Positions 1 through 5,637 of a stretch of 6,821 nucleotides of DNA are shown piece after piece. Below the pieces are notes generated by a model. That model ran no database searches, was not told where the DNA came from, and was given only the letters and a program-made list of their open reading frames with translations. The stretch is from an uncultured Eubacteriales bacterium (lineage in GTDB: Bacteria; Bacillota; Clostridia; Oscillospirales; Oscillospiraceae). Made by a program: the position numbers and the translations under genes. The stretch lies in contig URLO01000069.1 in assembly GCA_900548625.1 (NCBI GenBank), forward strand, positions 1 to 6,821, in the 5' to 3' direction. Numbering within the stretch: the stretch's first letter is position 1; the number at the start of each line of letters is the position of its first letter.

Positions 1-51
1 GATGCGCCCCACGTGGTTCCCCCTCGCGGCATAGCCGCTTCGGCCTACGCT

Positions 52-75
52 AAAAAAGTGCCGCTGGCACTTTTT
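52..75. terminator. Bidirectional-type rho-independent terminator candidate
   Basis: A perfect 10-bp stem (53-62 with 66-75) has a three-base loop. Read on the minus strand it ends GGCAC followed by six T; read on the plus strand it ends GGCAC followed by five T. It could stop minus-strand transcripts from the SLH gene that pass the hairpins at 212-284. It could also stop plus-strand transcription entering from the left edge. The short GC core (GTGCC/GGCAC) makes it moderate in strength. Confidence 0.5.
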
Positions 76-243
76 CTAAACGCTGCGGCCTCGGACAAAA
101 CACACAACACCCGGCAAGTGTGGAATTTGGGCGCAATATGCGCACAAATTATGCGCGCAGCCGGGTGCAGCCTTTTCAAACGCGAACCAAGCCCCCGCAG
201 TTCGCGTTTGAGAGCGTGTCAAAAAGACTATTTTGACACGCTC

Positions 244-285
244 AAACGCCCTCAAAGGCATTTTACTTGCCTTTGGGGGCGTTTT
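244..285 (-). terminator. Long hairpin just after the SLH-protein gene
   Basis: A 17-bp stem (244-260 with 268-284, one G-T pair, 7-base loop) begins 13 bp past the minus-strand stop codon at 298-300. The stem is GC-rich in the middle, but only three T follow it on the minus strand. It may therefore act as a weak terminator or as a stabilising 3' end. The next hairpin (212-243) follows immediately. Confidence 0.45.
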
Positions 286-297
286 GCGCCGATGACG

Positions 298-1524
298 TTA
301 TTGGCCGGAGCTGTTTTGCAGCAGATACGCCTGCCGGAGCGTGGACGCCGCCTCCAGCCGCGTGAGCGGCGCATCGGGCTCGGACATGTCGAGCGCGATC
401 CCGGCCGTTTCCAGCGCGCCTGCGGCGCCTCTGGCCCAGACGGGAAGCGCGTCCGCGCCCTCCTCCGAGAAAACGCTCCGGCTCTCCGCCTCGGGCAGGG
501 CAAGAAGCCCCTGCACCATGACGGCTGCCTCCGCGTGCGTGAGCGCGTCCGCCGGGCGGAAGATCACGCCGTTTTCTGCGGCCGCGCCTGAGACTGCGCC
601 GCTGCGAAGCGCCGCGACGATATAGGGACGCATCCAGACGGGCGTGGCTGTTTCGTCGGCAAAGCCGGAGGTCAGCGCGGCATCGTCCGGCTCGGCCCCG
701 AGAAGCCGCATGGCCATGACGAGAAACTCACCGCGTCCGACCGGCTCCTGCGGAGAAAAGCAGAGATGCCCGCCGATGCTTTTTCCGGTATAGACGCCGC
801 GCTCGCGCAGCCAGACGGCGAGGTATTGCTCGCTGCCTGTGAGGTCGTCGTAAACGGCTTTGTCGGTGGGCTTTACGATGCGCACCTTGACGCAGGCCTC
901 GTTCGAGACGTTTCCGGCGGCGTCGGTCGCGGTATAGGAGAAGCTGTCCTTACCGACCTTGTTTTCAAGCGGCGTGTAGGTAAACGTGCCGTCGCCGTGC
1001 AGCTCCACCGTGCCGCGCTTCGGCTCACGCACGAGCGTGAAGGTCAGCGCGTCGCCGTCGGGGTCGCTGACGCGGAGCGTGCCGCTGTTGGCGATGTTCT
1101 TGTACGTTTCCAGCGCCCCGTCCAGCGCGGACGGCGCTTGATTTTTTCCGCGGAGCAGAGAAAAGCGCAGCTCCTGCGCAATGCCGACGCCGTTTGAGTA
1201 GATGGGCCTGTAATAGAGCGAGCATTCGCCCTCCTGCTCGCCCGACGGCGCGAGGGTCAGCGTGTCCAGCACGGAGACGGGCAGCACGTCTCCTGCGCGG
1301 ATGCTGCGCGCACCGCAGCGGAGCTCGCAGACGGAGCTTGCAGGAACGGCGGAGACATAGATGCCGCTCAGTGCGGATGCACCGTCGGAGAAGGCGTCCT
1401 GCGACAGACAGGAGACGGCATGTGCGTCCACCTCCAGCGTCGCGGCCAGCGCGCCGGTGGTCAGCAGTGCGGTGAGGGCAAGCAGGCACAGAAGCCTGCA
1501 AACAGATTTCCGATACGGATTCAA
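298..1524 (-). CDS. Secreted S-layer homology protein with cadherin/Ig-like domain
   Basis: Predicted cell-surface protein of 408 residues. An N-terminal signal peptide (basic residues 5-10, hydrophobic core about 11-24, ALA at 25-27 before the likely cleavage site) is followed by a cysteine-containing region (C39, C66, C70, C101) that I do not recognise. Residues about 128-216 form a cadherin/Ig-like beta domain with the typical DPDGDALTF, GTFTYTP and DSFSYTATD strings. Three SLH units follow, at about 223-276, 286-343 and 350-402, with F-x-D openings and F-x-P...R/H-x-E cores; the third is the most degenerate. In this family SLH units bind pyruvylated secondary wall polymers, so the protein is probably anchored in the cell wall. 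The start is a TTG, because a perfect AGGAGGT lies 6 bases upstream. The in-frame ATG at 1542 has no ribosome binding site. The ligand or partner is unknown. Confidence 0.85.
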   Translation of the reverse strand: MNPYRKSVCRLLCLLALTALLTTGALAATLEVDAHAVSCLSQDAFSDGASALSGIYVSAVPASSVCELRCGARSIRAGDVLPVSVLDTLTLAPSGEQEGECSLYYRPIYSNGVGIAQELRFSLLRGKNQAPSALDGALETYKNIANSGTLRVSDPDGDALTFTLVREPKRGTVELHGDGTFTYTPLENKVGKDSFSYTATDAAGNVSNEACVKVRIVKPTDKAVYDDLTGSEQYLAVWLRERGVYTGKSIGGHLCFSPQEPVGRGEFLVMAMRLLGAEPDDAALTSGFADETATPVWMRPYIVAALRSGAVSGAAAENGVIFRPADALTHAEAAVMVQGLLALPEAESRSVFSEEGADALPVWARGAAGALETAGIALDMSEPDAPLTRLEAASTLRQAYLLQNSSGQ

Positions 1525-1530
1525 AAGATT

Positions 1531-1537
1531 ACCTCCT
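1531..1537 (-). promoter_or_regulatory. Shine-Dalgarno deciding the TTG start of the SLH gene
   Basis: On the minus strand AGGAGGT sits 6 bases before TTG at 1524-1522. The upstream ATG (1542-1540) would place this SD inside the coding sequence and has nothing SD-like before it. Confidence 0.7.
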
Positions 1538-1560
1538 GACATGATTGGGCTTACGGAGGT
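1531..1560 (-). promoter_or_regulatory. Possible hairpin hiding the SLH-gene ribosome binding site
   Basis: On the minus strand ACCTCC (1560-1555) is the exact complement of GGAGGT (1536-1531), the core of the SD used by the TTG start. An 18-base loop separates the arms. Pairing would block ribosome access, which suggests translational control. Only 6 bp are involved and the stem does not extend, so this may be chance. Confidence 0.3.
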
Positions 1561-1597
1561 AGTGTTTGCAGGCGGATGCAAATTATTCTTGCAAAAG

Positions 1598-1630
1598 AAA
1601 AAAATACAGGACAGGCTGACGCCTGTCCTG
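1598..1630 (-). terminator. Rho-independent terminator of rodA
   Basis: On the minus strand a 9-bp stem (1630-1622 with 1615-1607, CAGGACAGG/CCTGTCCTG, 6-base loop) is followed after two bases by T and then seven T (1604-1598). It starts 4 bp after the rodA TAG at 1637-1635. It should separate rodA transcription from the SLH gene downstream. I see no clear promoter for the SLH gene, so read-through may still feed it. Confidence 0.8.
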
Positions 1631-1634
1631 AGCG

Positions 1635-2780
1635 CTATAGCTTCGGCCGGATATAATGCGCGTTGGAGTCCGGCGCGGGGCGCATCCGGATCCCGGAGAC
1701 AAAGCCCATGGCGGCGAACATCGTGACGATCGAGCTGCCTCCGTAGCTGAAAAACGGGAGCGTCAGGCCGACGACCGGGAACACGCCGAGGCACATGCCG
1801 ACGTTGATGCCGATCTGCGAGGCAAGCATACCGGCGATGCCGATGCAGATGAGACGGTTCATGTAGTTTTCCGACTTGATGCCGACATAGACGCAGCGGA
1901 TGATGATGCCCGCCAGAAGCGCCAGAATGAGCAGGCATCCGATCATGCCGAGCTCCTCGCCGCAGGCGCAGAAGATGTTGTCAGTGTGCTGGGCCGGCAG
2001 GGAGCCGGACTGCACCATCGTGCCGTTATAAAGCCCCTGCCCGGTCACGCCGCCGTTTTGCAGGGCGCGGATGCTTCGGTTCATCTGATAGCGGACGCCC
2101 TTGGCGTAGGGGTCGATGCTCTCGTCAAAGAGAACCTTGATGCGGTCTTGCTGATAGTTGCCGAGGCGCGACCAGATAAACGGGAACGCCGTGAGCACCA
2201 CGCCGCCCGCCGCGACAAACCAGATCAGGTTGATGCCGCCGGTGAAGGCCATGATGGCGAAAATGAGCAGGTAATTGAGCATCATGCCGTCGTCCCACGA
2301 GAAAAAGCGGATGACAGCCGCAAACAGGAGCGTGATGCCCGCAAGCTCCGCCACGGTGACAGGGGAGGAGAGCTTGTTCTGCTTGACCGACATGGTCTTG
2401 GCAAGAATGATGATAAAAATGACCTTGCAGATCTCGGCGGGCTGGATCATGACCGGCAGGCCGAAATCGAGCCAACTCTTGTTGCCGCCGCGCTCAACGC
2501 CGAAAAAGCGGAGCATGGCGATGAACAGCACACTGAACAGCAGCAGCAGCTCGCGCCGCTCGGCGATGATGTCCACGTCGATGAGCGTAAAGAGCACATA
2601 CAGCGCGATGCCGAGCAGCAGTGCAACGAGCTGGATCAGCACATAGCGGCTGTTGCCCGCGTAATTTGTCGCGCTGGAGATGATGACGATGCCATAGACC
2701 GTTGCCGTGATACAGAGCGACAAGAGCAGCATGTCCGCTTTTTTGATAAATTCGCCGATGGCGCGGAAGATACTCTGCAC
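1635..2780 (-). CDS. rodA: SEDS-family peptidoglycan polymerase RodA
   Basis: Integral membrane glycosyltransferase of the SEDS (shape, elongation, division, sporulation) family. It polymerises lipid II into glycan strands, normally with a class B penicillin-binding protein, at the cytoplasmic membrane. The 381-residue product is rich in hydrophobic segments (about 17-36, 46-66, 77-92, 113-129, 143-160, 169-204, 281-302, 308-332, 334-366). Diagnostic stretches are the loop before QPAE (113-116, usually QPSE), the periplasmic LPAQHTDNIF at 261-270, whose D267 corresponds to the conserved acidic residue expected to be catalytic, GEELG at 274-278, and the family signature LPFFSYGGSS at 341-350. 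RodA is preferred over FtsW/SpoVE because of the HTD-x-IF form and the GQGLYNG stretch. The start is GTG at 2780, 7 bases after AAGGAGG. Longer in-frame starts lie upstream of the predicted transcription start. No mreBCD or penicillin-binding protein gene is next to it in this window. Confidence 0.88.
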   Translation of the reverse strand: MQSIFRAIGEFIKKADMLLLSLCITATVYGIVIISSATNYAGNSRYVLIQLVALLLGIALYVLFTLIDVDIIAERRELLLLFSVLFIAMLRFFGVERGGNKSWLDFGLPVMIQPAEICKVIFIIILAKTMSVKQNKLSSPVTVAELAGITLLFAAVIRFFSWDDGMMLNYLLIFAIMAFTGGINLIWFVAAGGVVLTAFPFIWSRLGNYQQDRIKVLFDESIDPYAKGVRYQMNRSIRALQNGGVTGQGLYNGTMVQSGSLPAQHTDNIFCACGEELGMIGCLLILALLAGIIIRCVYVGIKSENYMNRLICIGIAGMLASQIGINVGMCLGVFPVVGLTLPFFSYGGSSIVTMFAAMGFVSGIRMRPAPDSNAHYIRPKL

Positions 2781-2787
2781 CGGAACG

Positions 2788-2794
2788 CCTCCTT
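2788..2794 (-). promoter_or_regulatory. Shine-Dalgarno deciding the GTG start of rodA
   Basis: AAGGAGG on the minus strand is followed by a 7-base spacer and GTG at 2780-2778. The protein then begins VQSIFRAIGEF, running directly into the first membrane helix, as expected for RodA. Confidence 0.75.
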
Positions 2795-2848
2795 CCGAAA
2801 ATGCCCCGCGCCGGTGCAATTCCGGCATACGGGCGGAGCAGTCTCTAC

Positions 2849-2877
2849 ATTGTAACAAAAACTGCGGCGGCTGTAAA
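2849..2877 (-). promoter_or_regulatory. rodA promoter (sigma-A type, extended -10)
   Basis: On the minus strand the -35 is TTTACA (2877-2872), the spacer is 17 bp and the -10 is TACAAT (2854-2849), preceded by TGT as an extended -10. Each hexamer matches five of six consensus bases. Transcription should begin near 2842, giving a leader of about 60 bases. Confidence 0.75.
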
Positions 2878-2883
2878 GTTTTT

Positions 2884-2912
2884 TTGCAAATACGCGCCGG
2901 TTGTGATAAACT
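2884..2912 (+). promoter_or_regulatory. Promoter of the tsaE-tsaB-upp operon
   Basis: The -35 is TTGCAA (2884-2889), the spacer is 17 bp and the -10 is TAAACT (2907-2912), with TGA just before it as an extended -10. It diverges from the rodA promoter, and the two -35 boxes are separated by only 6 bp (2878-2883). The predicted start near 2919 leaves about 33 bases of leader before the chosen tsaE ATG. Confidence 0.5.
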
Positions 2913-2951
2913 ATACCGAAGAAAATGAGCGAAAGCTGTCAGGAGCGAACT

Positions 2952-3389
2952 ATGGAATTTTTGACTTCATCTCCCGAGCAGACCGAGGCTGTGGGCGAAG
3001 CGCTGGCCGCACATCTGCATCCCGGAGACGTGATCGCATATTACGGAGGGCTCGGCGCGGGCAAGACCGCCTTCACACGCGGACTTGCGCGGGGACTCGG
3101 GGTCTGCGAGCCGGTGACAAGCCCGACCTATACCATCGTCAACGAATATCTCTCCGGCAGGATGCCGCTGTTTCACTTTGACATGTACAGGCTTTCCTCG
3201 AGTGAGGAGCTGTTTGACATCGGCTGGGAGGATTATCTCGCGCGCGGCGGCGTGTGCGCCGTGGAATGGAGCGAGAATGTGGACGACGCGCTGGCGGACG
3301 CGATCTGCGTCCGGATCGAGCGCACCGGCGACGACAGCCGCCGCATTACGATCAGCGGAGGAAATGAGCTTGAGAATTTTAGCCTTTGA
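2952..3389 (+). CDS. tsaE: tRNA t6A37 biosynthesis ATPase TsaE
   Basis: P-loop ATPase of the cytoplasmic complex (TsaB, TsaD, TsaE) that transfers threonylcarbamoyl from threonylcarbamoyl-AMP to A37 of ANN-decoding tRNAs. TsaE is thought to reset the TsaBD complex through ATP hydrolysis. The 145-residue protein is of normal length. Visible motifs are the Walker A GGLGAGKT at 32-39, the family string SPTYTIVNEY at 57-66, HFDMYRL at 75-81 and the C-terminal EWSENV at 105-110. The ATG at 2952 is chosen because AGGAG (2941-2945) lies 6 bases upstream. An in-frame ATG at 2925 would lie only a few bases from the predicted transcription start and lacks an SD. The 3' end overlaps tsaB by 20 bases, a sign of translational coupling, and tsaE is first in its operon. 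Confidence 0.92.
   Translation: MEFLTSSPEQTEAVGEALAAHLHPGDVIAYYGGLGAGKTAFTRGLARGLGVCEPVTSPTYTIVNEYLSGRMPLFHFDMYRLSSSEELFDIGWEDYLARGGVCAVEWSENVDDALADAICVRIERTGDDSRRITISGGNELENFSL
3357..3361 (+). promoter_or_regulatory. Shine-Dalgarno deciding the tsaB start
   Basis: GGAGG lies inside the end of tsaE. It is only 2 bases from the ATG at 3364 but 8 bases from the TTG at 3370. Normal spacing favours the TTG, which also gives the family-typical N-terminus MRILAFESS. Confidence 0.5.
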
Positions 3390-4074
3390 ATCATCGGCCA
3401 AGGCCGCGGGGACGGCGCTGCTGGAGGACGGCAGCCTGCGCGCGGAGGCATATCAGAATTCCGGCATGACGCATAGCTGCACGCTCATGCAGATGGCAGA
3501 GGACATGCTCCGCACGGCGGGGCTGACAGTGCAGGATATCGATGCCGCCGCTGTCGCGGCCGGTCCCGGCAGCTTTACGGGCGTGCGCATCGGCGCGGCT
3601 GCCGCGAAGGGGCTTGCCTGGGGGCGGGAGATCCCGTGCTACGGCGTCTCGACCCTTGAGGCCATGGCGCTGGGTGCGGCCTGTACGGACGGCGTCTACT
3701 GCTGCTGCATGGACGCGCGCCGCGCGCAGGTCTACAATGCGATCTTTGAAGCGGCTGCGGGGGAGCTTCGCCGCCTCACAGAGGATCGTGCAATTTCCAT
3801 CGAGGAACTGTACGCGGATTTGGCGAAAATCGACAAAAAAATAATTCTTGTTGGCGATGGAGCCGCTTTGTGTTATACTACTCTTTCGGAGAGACTCCCG
3901 GGGCTGTGCCTGATGCCGGAGCATCTGCGCCAGCAGCGCGCGTCCGGCGTTGCGCTTGCGGCGTGGGCGATGTATCAGCGCGGTGAATGCGCAGACGCCG
4001 CGGCACTGCGGCCGAATTACATCCGCCTGTCTCAGGCGGAACGGGCACGCATGGAAGCGGGAACAACAGAATAA
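3370..4074 (+). CDS. tsaB: tRNA t6A37 biosynthesis protein TsaB
   Basis: Partner of TsaD in the t6A37 complex: a non-catalytic ASKHA-fold protein (formerly YeaZ) that forms a heterodimer with TsaD. The 234-residue length is typical. The N-terminus MRILAFESS forms the first strand of the fold. The family hallmark GPGSFTGVRIG lies at 65-75 and is followed by AKGLAW. DARRAQVYNAIF is at 115-126 and the C-terminal RPNYIRLSQAER at 214-225. The TTG start is preferred on SD spacing and family N-terminus; the ATG at 3364 would add only two residues and cannot be excluded. The gene overlaps tsaE by 20 bases. In many Firmicutes rimI and tsaD follow here; in this window upp follows instead. An A7 run near 3834-3840 is in frame and does not break the gene. 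Confidence 0.9.
   Translation: MRILAFESSAKAAGTALLEDGSLRAEAYQNSGMTHSCTLMQMAEDMLRTAGLTVQDIDAAAVAAGPGSFTGVRIGAAAAKGLAWGREIPCYGVSTLEAMALGAACTDGVYCCCMDARRAQVYNAIFEAAAGELRRLTEDRAISIEELYADLAKIDKKIILVGDGAALCYTTLSERLPGLCLMPEHLRQQRASGVALAAWAMYQRGECADAAALRPNYIRLSQAERARMEAGTTE
3851..3879 (+). promoter_or_regulatory. Possible internal promoter for upp inside tsaB
   Basis: TTGGCG (3851-3856), a 17-bp spacer and TATACT (3874-3879), the latter preceded by TGT as an extended -10, occur inside tsaB. The stretch is locally AT-rich. If active it would transcribe upp independently, with a leader of roughly 210 bases. The -35 is poor, so this is tentative. Confidence 0.3.
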
Positions 4075-4099
4075 ACGGATGGATAAGGAGAATCGAAGG

Positions 4100-4747
4100 A
4101 TGAACGAGAACAATTTTGGGCCGAACGTACACATCATGGATCATCCGCTGGTGGCGCACAAGCTGACCATCATGCGCGATAAGAACACGAGCGTCAAGGA
4201 CTTCCGTGAGCTCGTCAGTGAGATCGGTATGCTCATCACCTATGAGGCGACGCGCGATCTGCCCATGACCACCAAGCACATCGAAACGCCGATCTGCGAA
4301 ATGGACGCCCCGACGCTGGCGGGCAAGAAGTTCGCGGTCGTGCCCATCCTTCGCGCGGGTCTCGGCCTTGTTGACGGCGTTCTGCGCATGGTTCCCTCTG
4401 CACGCATCGGCCACATCGGCATGTTCCGCGACGAGGAGACGCTCGTTCCGCATGTGTATTTCTGCAAAATGCCGAAGGACGTTGCCGAGCGCGACATTCT
4501 GATCGTTGACCCGATGCTCGCCACCGGCGGCTCCGCCGACGCGGCCATCGCCGAGATGAAAAAGCGCGGCTGCAAGCACATCAAGCTGATGGTTCTGGTC
4601 GCCGCACCCGAGGGCATCCGCTGCATCGTGGAGCACCATCCCGATGTGGAGCTGTACGCAGGCGCGCTTGATGAGCGCCTCAACGAGCACGGCTACATCG
4701 TTCCTGGCCTTGGCGACGCGGGCGACCGCATCTTCGGCACGAAATAA
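4100..4747 (+). CDS. upp: Uracil phosphoribosyltransferase
   Basis: Cytoplasmic pyrimidine-salvage enzyme converting uracil and PRPP to UMP and pyrophosphate. The 215 residues are close to the family's usual 205-215. The PRPP-binding loop ILIVDPMLATGGS is at 133-145, VPILRAGLGLVDG at 81-93 and the uracil-recognition region YIVPGLGDAGDR at 199-210. All expected motifs are intact. The ATG at 4100 is chosen because AAGGAG (4085-4090) lies 9 bases upstream. An in-frame ATG at 4079 would add seven residues and would place that SD inside the gene. The 25-bp gap after tsaB and the lack of a terminator put it in the tsaE operon, possibly helped by an internal promoter. There is no uracil permease gene nearby and no leader structure resembling a PyrR site. 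Confidence 0.95.
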   Translation: MNENNFGPNVHIMDHPLVAHKLTIMRDKNTSVKDFRELVSEIGMLITYEATRDLPMTTKHIETPICEMDAPTLAGKKFAVVPILRAGLGLVDGVLRMVPSARIGHIGMFRDEETLVPHVYFCKMPKDVAERDILIVDPMLATGGSADAAIAEMKKRGCKHIKLMVLVAAPEGIRCIVEHHPDVELYAGALDERLNEHGYIVPGLGDAGDRIFGTK

Positions 4748-4766
4748 TTTCATATACAAAAGCACT

Positions 4767-4801
4767 TCGCCGCGGAATTCGGACATTCCGCGGCGATTTT
4801 T
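4767..4801 (+). terminator. Rho-independent terminator after upp
   Basis: A perfect 12-bp stem (4767-4778 with 4785-4796), mostly CGCCGCGG paired to CCGCGGCG, with a 6-base loop, is followed by five T (4797-4801). It begins 19 bp after the upp stop and closes the tsaE-tsaB-upp operon. Confidence 0.9.
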
Positions 4802-4815
4802 CGTACAGCGCGCAC

Positions 4816-4837
4816 ATCGGAGCAAAATTGCGCCGAT
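4816..4837. promoter_or_regulatory. Imperfect 22-bp dyad upstream of the scaffold promoter
   Basis: The left half-site ATCGGAGCAAA (4816-4826) and the reverse complement of the right half, ATCGGCGCAAT (4827-4837), match at 9 of 11 positions. The dyad ends 3 bp before the -35 box of the next operon, a usual place for an activator and also compatible with repression. It is not followed by a T run and is not a terminator. The cognate regulator is unknown; this is an inferred operator. Confidence 0.4.
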
Positions 4838-4840
4838 TCC

Positions 4841-4869
4841 TTGACTTTGCACGCGAAAATGGGTATAAT
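4841..4869 (+). promoter_or_regulatory. Near-consensus promoter of the scaffold/GGGtGRT operon
   Basis: The -35 is TTGACT (five of six), the spacer is 17 bp and the -10 is TATAAT (perfect). This is the strongest promoter in the window. Transcription should start near 4876, giving a leader of about 50 bases. The ribosome site AAAGGA (4911-4916) lies 10 bases before the ATG. Confidence 0.88.
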
Positions 4870-4926
4870 CCAATCGTAATACTGGCCAAATGCGGCTTTT
4901 AGAATTCTTGAAAGGAAGACCTGTAT

Positions 4927-5619
4927 ATGATCTATACGACAGAAGTTAAGCATATGTGCCCGGTCGCGAAGGGCGCATATCATGGTCCGGCGCCCATTCC
5001 TGAAGAAGGCAAGTGGGTCCAGGCGAAGGAAATCAAGGACATCTCCGGCTTTACCCATGGTGTGGGCTGGTGCGCACCGCAGCAGGGTGCCTGCAAGCTG
5101 ACCCTGAACATCAAGAACGGTGTCATCGAGGAAGCTCTGGTCGAGACGCTCGGCTGCTCCGGCATGACCCACTCCGCCGCAATGGCCTCCGAGATCCTGA
5201 TCGGCAAGACCATTCTTGAGGCGCTCAACACCGACCTCGTCTGCGACGCCATCAACACCGCCATGCGTGAGCTGTTCCTCCAGATCGTCTACGGCCGCAG
5301 CCAGTCCGCGTTCTCTGAGGACGGCCTTGCAGTCGGCGCTTCTCTGGAAGACCTCGGCAAGGGTCTCAGAAGCCAGGTCGGCACCATGTTCGCCACCAAG
5401 GAAAAGGGCCCGCGCTATCTCGAAATGGCTGAGGGCTACTGCTCCCACATCGCGCTCAACAAGGATGACGAGATCATCGGCTACGAGTTTGTCAACTTCG
5501 GCAAGATGATGGACTTCATCAAGAAGGGCGACGAGCCCGCTGAGGCGCTCAAGAAGGCCACCGGCCACTATGGTCAGTGGGACAGCGCGGTCAAGTACAT
5601 CGACCCGCGTCAGGAATAA
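4927..5619 (+). CDS. IscU/NifU-like iron-sulfur cluster scaffold protein
   Basis: Predicted scaffold-type protein of 230 residues with an IscU/NifU-N-like core. The segment GWCAPQQGACKLTLNI (47-62), then LGCSGMTHSAAMASEIL (75-91) and GKTILEAL (93-100), parallels the IscU pattern of a first cysteine, a GC-x-[SA] second cysteine and the following GKT-x-x-EA helix. C56 and C77 would be the first two ligands. The third IscU cysteine motif is not in its usual form; C106 in DLVCDAINTAM is the nearest candidate. Further cysteines are C11, C49 and C172. The protein is much longer than IscU (about 125-130) and has a C-terminal region (about 160-230) I do not recognise. It is co-transcribed with the GGGtGRT gene 18 bp downstream. 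No cysteine desulfurase or other ISC/SUF gene is in the window. The fold call is family-based; actual cluster building is inferred. Confidence 0.75.
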   Translation: MIYTTEVKHMCPVAKGAYHGPAPIPEEGKWVQAKEIKDISGFTHGVGWCAPQQGACKLTLNIKNGVIEEALVETLGCSGMTHSAAMASEILIGKTILEALNTDLVCDAINTAMRELFLQIVYGRSQSAFSEDGLAVGASLEDLGKGLRSQVGTMFATKEKGPRYLEMAEGYCSHIALNKDDEIIGYEFVNFGKMMDFIKKGDEPAEALKKATGHYGQWDSAVKYIDPRQE

Positions 5620-5622
5620 GAG

Positions 5623-5629
5623 AAGGAGG
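5623..5629 (+). promoter_or_regulatory. Strong Shine-Dalgarno of the GGGtGRT gene
   Basis: AAGGAGG lies 8 bases before the ATG at 5638, within the 18-bp gap after the scaffold gene. It is an optimal ribosome site and supports high translation. Confidence 0.75.
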
Positions 5630-5637
5630 ACACGAAA

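Larger units (their letters stand above)
26..297. repeat. Palindrome-rich intergenic block (six successive hairpins)
   Basis: No convincing gene is present in this non-coding stretch, but it is almost entirely made of inverted repeats. They are: 26-30/34-38 (5 bp); 53-62/66-75 (10 bp, GCT loop); 108-115/160-167 (8 bp), enclosing a second stem of 124-129/145-150 and 131-135/139-143; 176-187/200-211 (12 bp); 212-224/231-243 (13 bp); and 244-260/268-284 (17 bp with one G-T pair). Neighbouring hairpins share the word CGTTTGA or its complement, so alternative pairings are possible, for example 205-212 with 241-248. The block lies downstream of the minus-strand SLH gene, so part of it must serve as a 3' end. 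The density of stems also fits a dispersed intergenic palindromic element. That identity is inference, because copy number cannot be seen from one window. Confidence 0.5.

Noticed and set aside
1..297. CRISPR array or tRNA in the hairpin block
   Set aside because: The stems differ from each other in sequence and spacing, and there is no repeat-spacer regularity, cloverleaf or T-loop signature.
13..591. Plus-strand open frames at the left end
   Set aside because: They cross the hairpin block and the antisense of the SLH gene, with no ribosome site or recognisable protein.
1525..1938. N-terminal extension of the SLH protein to position 1938
   Set aside because: It would run through the rodA terminator and the end of rodA in another frame, and would bury the signal peptide and the AGGAGGT site.
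1656..2855. 399-residue plus-strand open frame opposite rodA
   Set aside because: Its product is a hydrophilic D/H/R/A-rich string typical of the antisense of a membrane protein. The RodA signature on the minus strand is unambiguous.
2781..2858. Longer RodA start at 2858
   Set aside because: It lies in the spacer of the rodA promoter, upstream of the predicted transcript start, and the true SD (2788-2794) would be inside the gene.
2925..2951. Earlier ATG for TsaE
   Set aside because: It has no SD and lies only a few bases after the predicted transcript start. The ATG at 2952 has AGGAG 6 bases upstream and begins with a typical TsaE N-terminus.
4870..4926. Riboswitch or attenuator in the leader of the scaffold gene
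   Set aside because: The leader is only about 50 bases. Apart from the small palindrome AGAATTCT (4901-4908) and weak pairing of CTTT with AAAG near the SD, no recognisable aptamer or terminator is present.
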